From Styela clava (taxonomy: Eukaryota > Chordata > Ascidiacea > Stolidobranchia > Styelidae): a stretch of 64,000 bases of DNA. Under the pieces are notes generated by a model. The model was not told the origin of the DNA, made no database searches, and saw only the letters and a list, made by a program, of their open reading frames with translations. The stretch lies in contig NC_135263.1 in the NCBI RefSeq assembly GCF_964204865.1, positions 11,391,426-11,455,425 of the forward strand, written 5' to 3'. Shown here one piece after another: positions 11,026-24,871 of the stretch. How positions within the stretch are numbered: position 1 is the first letter of the stretch; each line of letters starts with the position of its first letter. The position numbers and the translations under genes were made by a program.

Positions 11026-13769
11026 GATCTTGTACTTTTTGTGACCGTTGATATAATATAAACTTTATACAATTCGGAATGCAATTAAATGTAACCCTAC
11101 GATAAAACTGTGTTTTTTGATTGATATATATTGTAATGTATCATGCAAAGTTGAGTACGATTCCCAAATTGGCGAGACGTGATTTGTAATCAAGTCTTGA
11201 GTCGACTCACAAATACTGAGCATGACGTTTAAGTAGTGGACAGCAATATTTTTAAAGATATTTACGCACCTTCACTACGAGCAGAGCTATGTACTACAGC
11301 CTATTTTTGAAAGAATGGCAATTTTTCCGGTTTGGCAATGCATACCCGATTCATTACCGCCTGTGTGAGTTGGTGGTCGTTAACGACTGGCCGGCCGTAA
11401 GACAATACTGGCATGCATATTTCCTAAATAATATTTAGGACTGCATGGATTTTAGCATGTGGCTTCTATTTCAGAGTAACCACAAGTCCAAAGTGAATGA
11501 GCTTTCCATACTCTGACATCTCCGCTAAAACAGGGGATGTTTTACGTTGTTTCTGTCGCAATTAAAAGATATTTCATTAGCAACCTTTACAGTTAATGGG
11601 ATACAGCGCTGCCTTGCGTATATTTCGTAAATCTCACAAACTGAACCTTGTACACAAAAAAGTGTTTGATTAGCCGATTCAACTATCAGTACTCCTATAA
11701 AACACAGTATATTTCATGGTAAATATAACTTGTTGAAAATCTTCCCTAAAAATTTTAGCCTGTCGAATTTTTGTCTACCAAGCTATTACTTCACTGTGTT
11801 TATTTGAATTGCTTTTTGAGCCATACTTTAGGGTTTTTATAGAGCATAATTACAAAATACTTACACTATTGTGCGGGAATTAATGCTTGCCCCTTTACCT
11901 TACTCTTGCTATTATTAATTCATCGACTCCTGTAAAGTATAAAGTAAAAAACGTCAAAAAGAATACGCCATAAAATTTACGATGAAGTAGAAATAGGATT
12001 TTAAAAAACACAATAATAAGTTAGCCGGAATAAAACATTTTAAAACGTTTCACAAGACTTTTTTCTCTCACAATTTTAATGCTTCGTGTTGTTGAATCTC
12101 TTTTATTCTTGAGAAAATCTGTGGGAGATTTCAGACTGTAATGTTGAAAAAATGAATAAATGCACGCATGGATTTTTTGATAGACAATATATGTCGAAAA
12201 CCGACGATCTTTTAAAATGTCTTGTCGTCCTATAGTTTATAATGACCACTCTTATTGAACAAAATGACATCAAATGTTTTTTTCTAATATTACAATGAAA
12301 GAAATTCTGATAATTCGAAAAAAATGTTATCTTCGCTTTGCAAAAATACTATCGAAATTTCCTTTGATCTTTGTGTTTTTTATGTTGTGGGAAAAATCCA
12401 TGAAATTTCCATATTTTTCTATGTCCATTTGCCGAGATGTTCTTCTGAATAGTACCGATCAAGTATTGTCCTCCTTTCAACCAACCACTTTTATTAATTA
12501 AAATAAAGTGCATCAGAGCTACTAAAGATAAAAAAAAATTCCGACTGGTCGAAAATATGGTCTGGAATTTTTTGTTCGCTTTGCAAAAATACCGTAGAGA
12601 TTTCAATGGACCCATGTATGGAGAAAATCCTGTCAAATTTCCCAATTTGTTCTATGTTCAATTTGTTTATATAAATGAATGGATCTACACTACATTATCC
12701 TATGAACATGCATCCATTCTTTCGTCTTTACATAAGTATTTAGGCTACAATACAGAATATACTATGAACAACAAACTTTGTCGGTGGCCAATAAATATCT
12801 TTTGGGTAATGTTACTATAACATTGTGATGATGAATTTTATTTTCCTTTCTCACATGTTTATTTCTTATGCAAACATCGAAGTTAAAAATGAACATGCCA
12901 TAAATAGAAGTTTTTCTGTACTGTACTTAATTCTCCATATATATAAACTCGGCCTGGTACAAACTTTACTAATTAATTTGGCATAATCCAGCTAACTTTG
13001 AGTCGTATTAAAAATCAAGACGCAGGCTGTTTTGCATACATAAATAAAATTATGAATGTTCCTTGTTATTTTATTCATTATCATTAAAATGCACCAAAAT
13101 TGAATAAACAGTTAATACGTTAAAAAGGGTATTTAAACAAATCAGACGCAATTTCATCATCTATCCGAGTAATATGTTGTCCTTTATCTTCTAATTTGTG
13201 TATTGAATTCTTTTAGTTGAAACAAATGTACGATTTATTCACTGCATAAACAAAAAAAAATCAGTCAATTGTGTGTTTAAAAAAATCCTTCGAATTATCG
13301 TAAAATCTAGCTTCAAAATCCAAGTTTTAATTAAGCCTAATTTCGATTTTAAAAAGTTTATATACAAATACAATTTAATCAATTATCGTTAAATTTTCAG
13401 GCAACAATCTCTTTTTTCATTTACTAATAATTCAACTACAATTTATTATTTTATTCACTTTTCAAACACGCAAGAAACAGCAATTACCATGTTTAGAATT
13501 CATCTGTGGATTCATCATCTTTACTATTTTGTTTTGGGAAATCATTAACATCTTCAAACATCTCTAGATCCTCAGCATCTTGTTTTTGAGAATCTGAATT
13601 CTGAAATAAAAGAAGAATTGACAATGCATATCAAAGTCTACATAACACAAAATCAATCAAGATGCATTTTGAAAATAACAAAATATATAAGAAAATTTCA
13701 ATTAATTGGACAAATTTATCCGTTAAAAGTGTATTTACAACAGCGCATTTCTACAAGTATAAATTGAAT
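11026..13769. repeat. Segmental tandem copy U1 (3' flank plus orphan terminal exon)
   Basis: Starts at GATCTTGTACTTTTTGTGAC, 39 bp after the stop of the 9645 gene. The same start recurs at 13770 and 16166. Near 12440 U1 lacks the bases corresponding to 17631-18234 of the third copy. It ends inside what was intron 2 of a subfamily A gene (AAATTGAAT junction). Apart from the terminal exon at 13493-13600 the unit looks non-coding. The frames of 60-98 codons in it recur only because the DNA is duplicated. Confidence 0.88.
13493..13600 (-). pseudogene. Orphan terminal exon of subfamily A (intact frame)
   Basis: Minus-strand exon with acceptor TTTATTTCAG, then NSDSQKQDAEDLEMFEDVND, FPKQNSKDDESTDEF and a stop. 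It matches exon 3 of the 19289-20419 gene nearly exactly. No exon 1 or 2 of this copy lies upstream. The sequence that should be intron 2 is joined to the start of the next tandem unit at 13770. It is either a duplication relic or an alternative last exon about 5.7 kb downstream of the 19289-20419 gene. Confidence 0.75.
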
Positions 13770-16165
13770 GATCTTGTACTTTTTGTGACCATTGATATAA
13801 TATAAACTTTATACAATCCGGAATGCAATTAAATGTAACCCTACGCTAAATTTGTGTTTTTTGATTGATATATATTGTAATGTATCATGCAAAGTTGAGT
13901 ACGATTCCCAAATTGGCGAGACTTGATTTGTAATCAAGTCTTGAGTCGACTCCCAAATACTGAGCATGACGTTTAAGTAGTGGACAGCAATATTTTTCAA
14001 GATATTTACGCACCTTCACTACGAGCAGAGCTATGTACTACAGCCTATTTTTGAAAGAATGACAATTTTTCCGGTTGTTACGTTGTTTCTGTCGCAATTA
14101 AAAGATTTTTCATTAGCAACCTTTACAGTTAATGGGATACAGCGCTGCCTTGCGTATATTTCGTAAATCTCACAAACTGAACCTTGTACACAAAAAGTGT
14201 TTGATTAGCCGATTCAACTATCAGTACTCCTATAAAACACAGTATATTTCATGGTGAATATAACTTGTTGAAAATCTTCCCTAAAAATTTTAGCCTGTCG
14301 AATTTTTGTCTACCAAGCTATTACTTCACTGTGTTTATTTGAATTGCTTTTTGAGCCATACTTTAAAAAAACAAAATAATAAGTTAGAAATAAATAAATA
14401 AAAACAAAACAATAAGTTAGCCGGAACAAAACATTTTAAAACGTTTCACAAGACTTTTTTCTCTCACAATTATAATGCTTCGTGTTGTTGAATCTCTTTT
14501 ATTCTTGAGAAAATCTGTGGGAGATTTCAGACTGTAATGTTGAAAAAATGAATAAATGCACGCATGGATTTTTTGATAGACAATATATGTCAAAAACCGA
14601 CGATCTTTTAAAATGTCTTGTCGTCCTATAGTTTATAATGACCACTCTTATTGAACAAAATGACATCAAATGTTTTTTTCTAATATTACAATAAAAAAAA
14701 TTCTGATAATCCGAAAAAAATGTTATCTTCGCTTTGCAAAAATACTATCGAAATTTCCTTTGATCTCTGTGTTTTTTATGTTGTGGGAAAAATCCATGAA
14801 ATTTCCATATTTTTCTATGTCCATTTGCCGAGATGTTCTTCTGAATAGTACCGATCAAGTATTGTCCTCCTTTCAACCTACCACTTTTATTAATTAAAAT
14901 AAAGTGCATCAGAGCTACTAAAGATAAAAAAAAATTCCGACTGGTCGAAAATATGGTCTGGAATTTTTTGTTCGCTTTGCAAAAATACCGTAAAGATTTC
15001 AATGGACCCATGTATGGAAAAAATCCTGTCAAATTTCCCAATTTGTTCTATGTTCAATTTGTTTATATAAATGAATGAATCTACACTACATTATCCTATG
15101 AACATGCATCCATTCTTTCGTCTTCACATAAGTATTTAGGCTACAATACAGAATATACTATGAACAACAAACTTTGTCGGTGGCCAATAAATATCTTTTG
15201 GGTGATGTTACTATAACTTTGTGATGATGAATTTTATTTTCCTTTCTCACATGTTTATTTCTTATGCAAACATCGAAGTTAAAAATGAACATGCCATAAA
15301 TAGAAGTTTTTCTGTACTGTACTTAATTCTCCATATATATAAACTCGGCCTGGTACAAACTTTACTAATTAATTTGGCATAATCCAGCTAAGTTTGAGTC
15401 GTATTAAAAATCAAGACGCAGGCTGTTTTGCATACATGAATAAAATTCTGAATGTTCCTTGGTATTTTATCCATTATCATTAAAATGCACCAAAATTGAA
15501 TAAACAGTTAAAACGTTAAAAAGGGTATTTAAACAAATCAGACGCAATTTCATCATCTATCCGAGTAATATGTTGTCCTTTATCTTCTAATTTGTGTATT
15601 GAATTCTTTTAGTTGAGACGAATGTACGATTTATTCACTGCAAAAACAACAAAAAAATCAGTCAATTGTGTGTTTAAAAAATCCTTCGAATTATCGTAAA
15701 ATCTAGCTTCAAAATCCAAGTTTTAATTAAGCCTAATTTCGATTTTAAAAAGTTTATATACAAATACAATTTAATCAATTATCGTTAAATTTTCAGGCAA
15801 CAATCTCTTTTTTCATTTACTAATAATTCAACTACAATTTATTATTTTATTTACTTTTCAAACACGCAAGAAACAGCAATTACCATGTTTAGAATTTATC
15901 TGTGGATTCATCATCTTTACTATTTTGTTTTGGGAAATCATTAACATCTTCAAACATCTCTAGATCCTCAGCATCTTGTTTTTGAGAATCTGAATTCTGA
16001 AATAAAAGAAGAATTGACAATGCATATCAAAGTCTACATAACACAAAATCAATCAAGATGCATTTTGAAAATAACAAAATATATAAGAAAATTTCAATTA
16101 ATTGGTCAAATTTATCCGTTAAAAGTGTATTTACAACAGCGCATTTCTACAAGTATAAATTGAAT
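13770..16165. repeat. Segmental tandem copy U2
   Basis: Second copy of the unit starting GATCTTGTACTTTTTGTGAC. Relative to U1 and U3 it has lost about 210 bp at about 14076 (CCGGTT joined to GTTACG) and about 165 bp at about 14364. It shares with U1 the fusion that lacks 17631-18234. It carries a second orphan terminal exon at 15889-15996. High identity to U1 suggests recent duplication. Confidence 0.88.
15889..15996 (-). pseudogene. Second orphan terminal exon of subfamily A (intact frame)
   Basis: Same 36-codon frame as the exon at 13493-13600, ending DESTDKF instead of DESTDEF. It has an intact TTTATTTCAG acceptor. No partner exons are present in this unit. Confidence 0.75.
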
Positions 16166-19100
16166 GATCTTGTACTTTTTGTGATCATTGATATAATATA
16201 AACTTTATACAATCCGGAATGCAATTAAATGTAACCCTACGATAAAATTGTGTTTTTTGATTGATATATATTGTAATGTATCATGCAAAGTTGAGTACGA
16301 TTCCCAAATTGGCGAGACTTGATTTGTAATCAAGTCTTGAGTCGACTCCCAAATACTGAGCATGACGTTTAAGTAGTGGACAGCAATATTTTTCAAGATA
16401 TTTACGCATCTTCACTACGAGCAAAGCTATGTACTACAGCTTATTTTTGGAAGAATGACAATTTTTCCGGTTTGGCAATGCATACCCGATTCATTACCGC
16501 CTGTTTGAGTTGGTGGTCGTTAGCGACTGGTCGGCCGTAAGACAATACTGGCATGCATATTTCCTAAATAATATTTAGGACTGCATGGATTTTAGCATGT
16601 GGCTTTTATTTCAGAGTAACCACAAGTCCAAAGTGAATGAGCTTTCCATACTCTGACATCTCCGCTAAAACAGGGGATGTTTTACGTTGTTTCTGTCGCA
16701 ATTAAAAGATTTTTCATTAGCAACCTTTACAGTTAATGGGATACAGCGCTGTCTTGCGTATATTGCGTAAATCTCACAAACTGAATCTTGTACACAAAAA
16801 GTGTTTGATTAGCCGATTCAACTATCAGTACTCTTATAAAACGCAGTATATTTCATGGTAAATACAACTTGTTGAAGATCTTCCCCAAAAAGTTTAGCCT
16901 GTCGAATTTTTGTCTACCAAGCTATTACTTCACTGTGTTTATTTGAATTGCTTTTTGAGCCATACTTTAGGATTTTTATAGAGCATAAGTACAAAATACT
17001 TACACTATTGTGCGGGAAATAATGCTTGCCCCTTTACCTTACTCTTGCTATTATTAATTCATCGACTCCTGTAAAGTATAAAGAAAAAAACGTCAAAAAG
17101 AATACGCCACAAAATTTACGATGAAATAGAAATAGGATTTAAAAAACAAAATAATAAGTAAGAAAAAAATAAAAATAAAAACAACACAATAAGTTAGCCG
17201 GAACAAAACATTTTAAAACGTTTCACAAGACTTTTTTCTCTCATAATTATAATGCTTCTTGTCGTTGAATCTCTTTTATTCTTGAGAAAATCTGTGGGAG
17301 ATTTCAGACTGTAATGTTGAAAAAATGAATAAATGCACGCATAGATTTTTTGATAGACAATATATGTCAAAAACCGCCGATCTTTTAAAATGTCTTGTTG
17401 TCCTATAGTTTATAATGACCACTCTTATTGAACAAAATGACATCAAATGTTTTTTTCTAATATTACAATGAAAAAAATTCTGATAATCCGAAAAAAATGT
17501 TATCTTCGCTTTGCAAAAATACTATCGAAATTTCCTCTGATCTTTGTGTTTTTTTATGTTGTGGGAAAAATCCATGAAATTCCCATATTTTTTCTATGTC
17601 CATTTGCCAAGATGTTCTTCTGAATAGTACAAAATTTTGAAGCTATGGTATACAACCTAGGTCCAGTGCTTCAATATGGATTTTATCATATTACCTAATG
17701 TGCATGGAATAATTTCTCACCTTAACTCGAATATTGAGGGTAGCCTACAAGACAGATACTATAAACAACTTAATTGGTCGATGACCAACAAATATCTTTT
17801 GAATATTATTACTTTATAACATTGAGATCATATCAAATAAGTACATATATATGCCTAGGTCAAGGAAATCAGTCTTACACTTTTGAAATCTATGTATCGC
17901 AGTCGCAGTTTAGAATTCGGTTATGTGTTAATACGAATCGATTGAAAAGTGAAGAATTAGGATAACTATACTTGGGTTTTCAACCAGTAAATAAATCAAA
18001 TTCTGCATAAAAGTAGAAGCTTGAAATGCAAGTAAGTTTCCCTTTTGCAAAGTTTTCGTTATGAAACGTTTTTCTTTGTTATGCCATGTACAAATAAACG
18101 TATTACGTGTTCAAAACAAATGAGTCAAGCGCTAACAAATATACGTAAATTTATATGTAAAAGTAATCTATATCCCACACACTAAAATACTTTTGACGAT
18201 ATTGGGTTTTTCGAGAACTCGTGTGTGGCAAACTACCGATCAAGTATTGTCCTCCTTTCATCCAACCACTTTTATTAATTAAAATAAGGTGCATCAGAGC
18301 TACCAGAGATAAAAAAAAAATTCCGACTGGTCGAAAATATGGTCTGGAATTTTTCGCTTTGCAAAAATACCGTAGAGATTTCAATGGACCCATGTATGGA
18401 GAAAATCCTGTCAAATTTCCCAATTTGTTCTTTGTTCAATTTGTTTATATAAATCAATGAATCTACACTACATTATCCTATGAACATGCATCCATTCTTT
18501 CGTCTTCACATAAGTATTTAGGCTACAATACAGAATATACTATGAACAACAAACTTTGTCGGTGGCCAATGAATATCTTTTGGGTAATGTTACTATAACA
18601 TTGGGATGATGAATTTTCTTTTTCTTTTTCCCATGTTTATTTCTTATGCAAACATCTAAGATAAAAATGAACATGCCATAAATAGAAGTTTTTCTGTACT
18701 GTACTTAATTCTCCCTATATATAAAATCGGCCTGGTACAAACTTTACTAATTAATTTGGCATAACCTAGCTAAGTTTGAGTCGTATTAAAAATCAAGACG
18801 CAGGCTGTTTTGCATACATAAATTAAAAACTGAATGTTCCTTGTTATTTTATTCATTATCATTAAAATGCACCAAAATTGAATAAACAGGTTTATACGTC
18901 GTTTTAAAATTTTGCAAAAAAGGGTATTTAAAACAAATCAGACGCAATTTCATCATCTATCCGAGTAATATGTTGTCCTTTATCTTCTAATTTGTGTAGT
19001 GAATTCTTTTAGCTGAGACAAATGTACGATTTATTCACTGCAAAAACAAAAACAAATCAGTCAATTGTGTGTTTAAAAAAATCCTTTGCATTATCTTAAA

Positions 19101-19566
19101 ATCTAGCTTCAAAATCCAAGTTTTAATTAAGCCTAATTTCGATTTTAAAAAGTTTATGTACAAATACGATTTAATCAATTATCGTTAAATTTTCAGGCAA
19201 CAATCTCTTTTTTCATTTACTAATAATTCAACTACAATTTATTATTTTATTTACTTTTCAAACACGCAAGAAACAGCAATTACCATGTTTAGAATTCATC
19301 TGTGGATTCATCATCTTTACTATTTTGTTTTGGGAAATCATTAACATCTTCAAACATCTCTAGATCCTCAGCATCTTGTTTTTCAGAATCTGAATGCTAA
19401 AATTAAAGAAGAATTGACAATGCATATCAAAGTCTATATAACACAAATTCAATCAAGATGCATTTTGAAAATAACAAAATATATAAAAAAAAATTCAATT
19501 AATTGGACAAATTTATCCGTTAAAAGTGTATTTACAACAGCGCATTTCTACAAGGATAAATTGAAT
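16166..19566. repeat. Segmental copy U3, the longest version, joined to the 19289-20419 gene
   Basis: Begins with the same 20-bp start as U1 and U2 and runs without a break into exon 3 and intron 2 of the subfamily A gene, so it probably represents the parental arrangement. It keeps 17631-18234, which U1 and U2 lack. That segment's right end (AACTACCGATCAAG, CTCGTGTGTGG on the same strand) also matches, inverted, the flank of the 2040 gene near 4290-4400. Confidence 0.82.
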
Positions 19567-20419
19567 AGTACAAACAGATTCAGTTTCTGTTGGTCTGTTG
19601 CAAACCAGATTAATTTTTGTCTCACCTCGTCAGGTTTGTCGCTGGCTGTGTCATAACCATAACCAACAGCACTGTTTCTGTAAATGAACAACAATGGAAA
19701 AATTGGTAACAGCAATAAAAATGATAGGACAACAATTGAAAGAAAAGGTCGCCCGCTCAGAAACGTTGCAGGACAAAATAACAAATATAAAGAAACTATT
19801 TGATCACAAGAAAGGAGGATAACTTTTTATCCAATTACTACTGCTTCATCGGTTATAAGACGATGGGCCACTTATGAGTAGCGGGTATTATAAGGTATTA
19901 TGACAGGACGTAACCGACTAACGAATGACATAACTCGGACATTGCTGAATTCAGCAATCCTCCCAGTCATTACCATGAGTATTACACAAAAAATCCGTCC
20001 ATATACTAATGATGAATTGTAATCGTACTTATAAAAGTTGAAATATGCAAATTTTATCTTGACCCTAAATGATTGGCTTATATTGAGAATTTCATTTGTT
20101 TGCAAACATGGGAAAAAATATATCTATATATATATATAATATTGTTTTACATATGGCTTGATTGGAGTCTCTTAAGCTCGTTGCCCTCTTCCGTAATTTG
20201 GGTGCCGTGATTGACTATTTTTTCAGCCAAGTTTCCGATGGTCATCATCAATCTTTGGTAGCTCTGGATACTGCTTTTAAGTTTTGTAACTTCTTTCTCT
20301 TTTCCTTCATATTTTTCTTTGTACGGCGTTGGGCATCGTCTGCGTCGACCCCAAGAATTCCCAGTATCGAAAGCAAGAATTGACAGTAGGACTATTTGGA
20401 TTAAAAATACGGAATTCAT
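19289..20419 (-). CDS. Subfamily A secreted Arg-rich single-Cys peptide precursor, copy 3
   Basis: Exons on the minus strand: 20151-20419, 19626-19677, 19289-19396; phases 2 and 0. Exon 1: signal ending SILAFDTGNS, then WGRRRRCPTPYKEKYEGK and a heptad-like helix. Exon 2: NSAVGYGYDTASDKPDE. Exon 3: HSDSEKQDAEDLEMFEDV, then NDFPKQNSKDDESTDEF and a stop. This is the longest acidic tail of subfamily A. TATAAG at 20445-20450 is 31 bp before the ATG. It is the best intact member: all splice sites are canonical. Orphan copies of its last exon lie downstream at 15889 and 13493. Confidence 0.82.
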
Positions 20420-23400
20420 TCTTGATGATTACGGTTTAAATTCTCTTATATTCTTGAAATATTCAAAAATACGTATTAAAAAAAAACAGCAAAAAAAAAT
20501 TTTCACAACAATTAGAGGAATATTGAAAGATTTTTAGTTTCCGCACTAGGTAAGAATAGCAGTAGTCGAGTAGATTTGTCATTTAGAAAGGCAAATAAGG
20601 GATCAGTACACAAATATATGAGTACAAATAGCGTTATTGTTAGTTGGGAAAAAAATACCTAACAAGATGACTAAATTATTAACGTATTTTGCTAACGATT
20701 CGGTAGTATTTCTATAATGAGATTCCACATCTTTAGGTTAAGGTAGTAGGTAAGTGATAATAGGGAAGGGCAATTGAATATCGCCAGGATCCCCGAATTT
20801 AAATGGGAATTCTCATCTGTATATCATCCTAATTATTCTACTAATTCTTAGAGTGTACTTGGGTTAAAAAATGGATTGAGCAGAAATCGCCCTAGTCGTT
20901 AATGTGTTAGCTATAGGTAAAGTTGGGTGGGCTGTGATAATATAGTAAAATCACTCGAACACTCATATTCAAACACGTAAACATTGCAGGTTACAAATCC
21001 TGGGGTGAAAGATAATATCAGCCACCTCACCCAGAACGTAATAAATGGGGTGTATAATACCGAACCCGGAAGTTCTTCTCATCCAAAACATACAAAAGTA
21101 GTATAATAACGCCCAAGATTCCAATCACAAATCTACTACTCCGCACCAGAAGACACAAACACCAATAAAATGGGACAAGTTGCTACTGCCTAATTTATAG
21201 AGCTCTATGCTGTCGATTTAGGTATTCCACCAGAAGAATTCACCATATGTAATGAACAACTCATTGTTCATGCGAATATACTTATTAAACTGAAAACACG
21301 CGAGGTCTTCAGATCCGGAATTTTGATCAAAACTCCTTTTCAAACTGTCACTTAAAAAACCCATAGGGTTCTGAATACCAAACCGGAAGGTACATAAATG
21401 TGGATTCTGATCAACAATAGTAATGTCATAAAGATAAAATTCCCCTATTCATAACCTCCATATGCCAAATCTCAAACGTTGAAATTCTAATGTTGGGTTT
21501 TAGGGATAAATTCGTTATTTTAAGTAAAATTTATAAAAATAATAAAAATTCTCCAAATTCATAAATTAGGTCGATAAAGGGCCCGTTGTAATTATACAAC
21601 AGATGCCAACCAAAAATATAATTGGATCGATGACACCAGATGCTAATTAGTATTCCAACCCGAATCGATAACCCTAACGGAATCGATATCACCATACGCG
21701 CATACGTATATAAGGTTTCAAGAGGATATTTGAAAGGTATTGAAGAAGTGAGGTATTGAAGAAGTCATGTATTGAGAGGTCTTGTATTAGGAGTCGAATC
21801 GTCTTGATAAGTGTCGTCTCGTTTCTCGATGTCGTCATGTCTTAACAATCTTCTGTATTCTGTGTCTACAACATTAAACTACATCAACAACATGTGCCTA
21901 TATGCTACAATTTCTTAACCGGGCTAAAAGGTCACTTTTGGGAATTTCATTTTTTGTCTTGCTAATGTTAGTTAGTTGAGAGTTTTAAGTAGAAAATATG
22001 AGTTCACTACCTCCACTAACGTGAATTGAAATAGACTGATAATGCTTTTTACTTAACCATAGTCATTATAATGTTTCAAGTCGTCACTCAAGTAAAGAGG
22101 GTTGTTTTTCACGGAACTGTGAGTTCAAAAATTATCTTCATTTGATCACAACTGAAAGTCGTTCAATGATTTAAATAAGAATAAATTAAACAAATATACA
22201 TTCAACTCTGGCTCTGAGTCTGAGGGATCATAAAATTTTACTGAAACGTATGTCGCCCGAAACTTTTTTGGTTTTAGTTGATCAACATGACTCTGACATC
22301 CTTGTCCGAAACTTAGACTCTACCACACCGACTAAAAATCATTTTAAAAACCAAACAAAAACTGCAAAACATTCAACTCTGGCTCTGAAGGATCATGAAA
22401 TTTTACTAGACTGGATCAACTAGATTCTTACATCTTAGTCCTGTCAAAAATCGCTTGAAGACCATAGCTCACACTGACGTACTTGAAAGTGCGGATGACA
22501 ATGTGTGATTGATTGTTTTTTGGTGGGTTACATTTGTGCCGTAGAAAAGTATAATTCACATCATTACTACAACGTGTCACACGAATTTTAAAGGGTTGGC
22601 GTTCGTTTCTTCAAGACCAAAGACGACCGAAATGTTGGATAAATCAAACTAAAACCAAATTGCGATTTACTTTAGTTTCGTCACGAAGCTTATTGTTTCT
22701 ACTTTTGCTTTTGAAACACTGTAAATTTTGTTCATAAAATGTAAATTTTACGTCACACTTACGTGGCCCGCCAGCCTAGATGGGCAAAGTTTCAAGCCCC
22801 AGGTCCAAAGACCTTGCCCACCTTTGATCATTCTATACTATATGATCCGATGAACATGAAAATATTTTCTCGTCTTTACATAAGTATTTAGGCTACAATA
22901 CAGAATATACTGTGAACAACTAACTCGGTCGGACGCCAATAAATATATTTTGGATAATGTCACTATAACATGGCGATAAGATATTTTAGCTGATGTTCAT
23001 TTCTTAAGCAAATCTTGAAGATGAAAATATACAAGCCCAAAATCAAAGTTTTCTAAACTCAATCTGGTACAAACTTAACTATTTAATCTGGCGTAACTTA
23101 GCTCAGTTTGAGTCGTATTAAAAAGCAGCCCCGTTATGCAGACATAAAAAAAATTCTGAATGTTTCTTGTTATATTATTTATTATCATTAAGATGCACTA
23201 AAAATCAAATAAACAGTTTATACGTCGTTTTAAAATTTTGAAAAAAAATTATTTAACAAATCAGACGTAATTTCATCATCTATCCGAGTAATATGTTGTC
23301 CTTAATCTTTCAATTTTTGTATTGAATTCTTTTAGTTGAGACAAATGTACGAATAATTTACTGCAAAAACAATTGAAATAAGTCAGTCATGTATTTAAAA

Positions 23401-23643
23401 ATATCCCTCGATTATCTGGTAGCTTCAAAATTCTAGTTTTAATCAAGCTTAAGTTAGATTTTAAAAAATTTATATACAAATACAATTTACTCTATTATCT
23501 TTAAACTTTCAGGCAACAATCTATTTTTTACTCACTGACAATTCAACTCCAATACAATGTTATTTTATTTTTTAAACACGCAAGAAGCAGCAATTAACTT
23601 GCATATTACCATGTTTAGAATTCATCATCTTCACTATTTGTTT
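20420..23643. other. Upstream flank of copy 3 and downstream flank of copy 4, no gene seen
   Basis: Bases 20420-22640 align with 24872-26690 upstream of the 24871 gene. Markers are the stretch around CACCATATGTAATSAACAAC (21241 and 25911) and the stretch around ACATTCAACTCTGGCTCTGA. The latter occurs twice here (about 22198 and 22370) but once in the other copy (26378), so there is a local duplication of about 180 bp. About 490 bp near 21457-21950 are missing from the paralogue. From 22860 on, the DNA matches the downstream flank of the other A genes. Confidence 0.7.
21457..21950. mobile_element. Insertion relative to paralogue, LTR-like in part
   Basis: This stretch is absent from the matching place near 26115-26135. 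Inside, 21588-21890 starts TGTAATTATACAACAG, has a TATATAAGG at about 21707, and ends near CATCAACA, like a short copia-type LTR. I could not find a target duplication, so the element type is uncertain. Confidence 0.35.
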
Positions 23644-24871
23644 CTAGAAATTATTAACATCTTCAAACATCTCTAGATTATCAGCATCTTGTTTTTCAGA
23701 ATCAGGGTTCTAAATAAACAAGAATTTACAATGCATATCTCAGTCAATATACCACAAATTTAATCGCGGTGCGCATGGTGCGTTATAAACATAACAAAAT
23801 ATATAAAAAAAAAAAGATTCAATTAATTGGATAAATTTATCCGTTCAAGTGTATTTGCAACGTGCTTTCCACAACGATAAATTGAAAGGTACAATCAGTA
23901 TTAGTCACCTCGGCAGGTTTGTCGTCGGCTGTGTCATTACCAATCGCACTGCTCCTGTTAAAATAAATAAACAACAATGAAAAAAATGGTAACAGTAATA
24001 AAAATGAAGGAAGACAATGGGAAGAAAACGTCGATTGCTCAGAAACGTTGCAGGATAGAATAACAAATAAAAAGAAACTCCTTGATCACGAGAAAGAGCA
24101 TATCTTTTTATCCGATCCACACAGCTTCATCGGTTATAGGACAATGGTGGGCTAACTACTTATGCGTAGGTGAAGTTATTATAACAGGACGGAACCGACC
24201 AACGAATGACATAACTTGGATGGACATTGATGATTTCAGCAATTCTCATGGTCATTACCAAAAGCATTACTAAAAAATAAGCTCACATACTAACGATGTA
24301 GCCACACTTTAATTAAATTGAAAGCCTCATTAAAATCCTGTAGTTGTTCAAAATTGAAATCTATTCAATTAGATATGTTATATAGTTTTAACATCATGGA
24401 AAAATAAAAACACAATAGTAATTGATCCATGCTATGGTTATGTATCTTTTATCAAAATAAAAAATATAATATGTTCAAATAAAGAGGGTCATGTTGAGTT
24501 CAATTATAAAAGTATGCAAATTTTCATATTTACATTGAGAATTTTATTTTTTTGTAAACATGGAAAAGGAAAAAATATGTATATATATAAGATTTTTTTT
24601 ACGTATATCTTGAATGGAGGTTTTTAAGCTCGTTGCCCTCATTCGTAATCTGAGTGCCGTGATTAATTATTTTTTCAGCCAAGCTTCCCATGGTCATCAT
24701 CAAGCTTTGGTAGCTCTGGATTCTCTTGTTTAGTTTTGTAACTTCTTTTTCTTTTGCTTCATATTTTTCCTTGAACGGTTGTGCGCAACGTCTGCGTCGA
24801 CTCCAGGAATTTCCAGTATCGAAAGCAAGAATTGCCAGTAAGACTATTTGGATTAAAAACACGGAATTCAT
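23644..24871 (-). CDS. Subfamily A secreted Arg-rich single-Cys peptide precursor, copy 4
   Basis: Exons on the minus strand: 24603-24871, 23909-23954, 23644-23709; phases 2 and 0. Exon 1: signal ending AILAFDTGNS, then WSRRRRCAQPFKEKYEAK and a helix with the same spacing as its paralogues. Exon 2: SSAIGNDTADDKPAE. Exon 3: NPDSEKQDADNLEMFEDVNN, then F and a stop; the early TAG is shared with the 2040 gene. TATAAG lies about 30 bp before the ATG. About 2 kb of upstream DNA is paralogous to that of the 19289-20419 gene. Confidence 0.8.

Noticed and set aside
12349-12820. Frames of 75-98 codons that recur at 14670-15041 and 18151-18460
   Set aside because: They recur only because the DNA is segmentally duplicated. 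Frames differ in length between copies, lie on both strands and lack splice or domain support.
13809-14000. 63-codon frame repeated at 16205-16396
   Set aside because: Same explanation: part of tandem units U2 and U3, with the first unit (11026 on) not keeping the same frame. No protein features.
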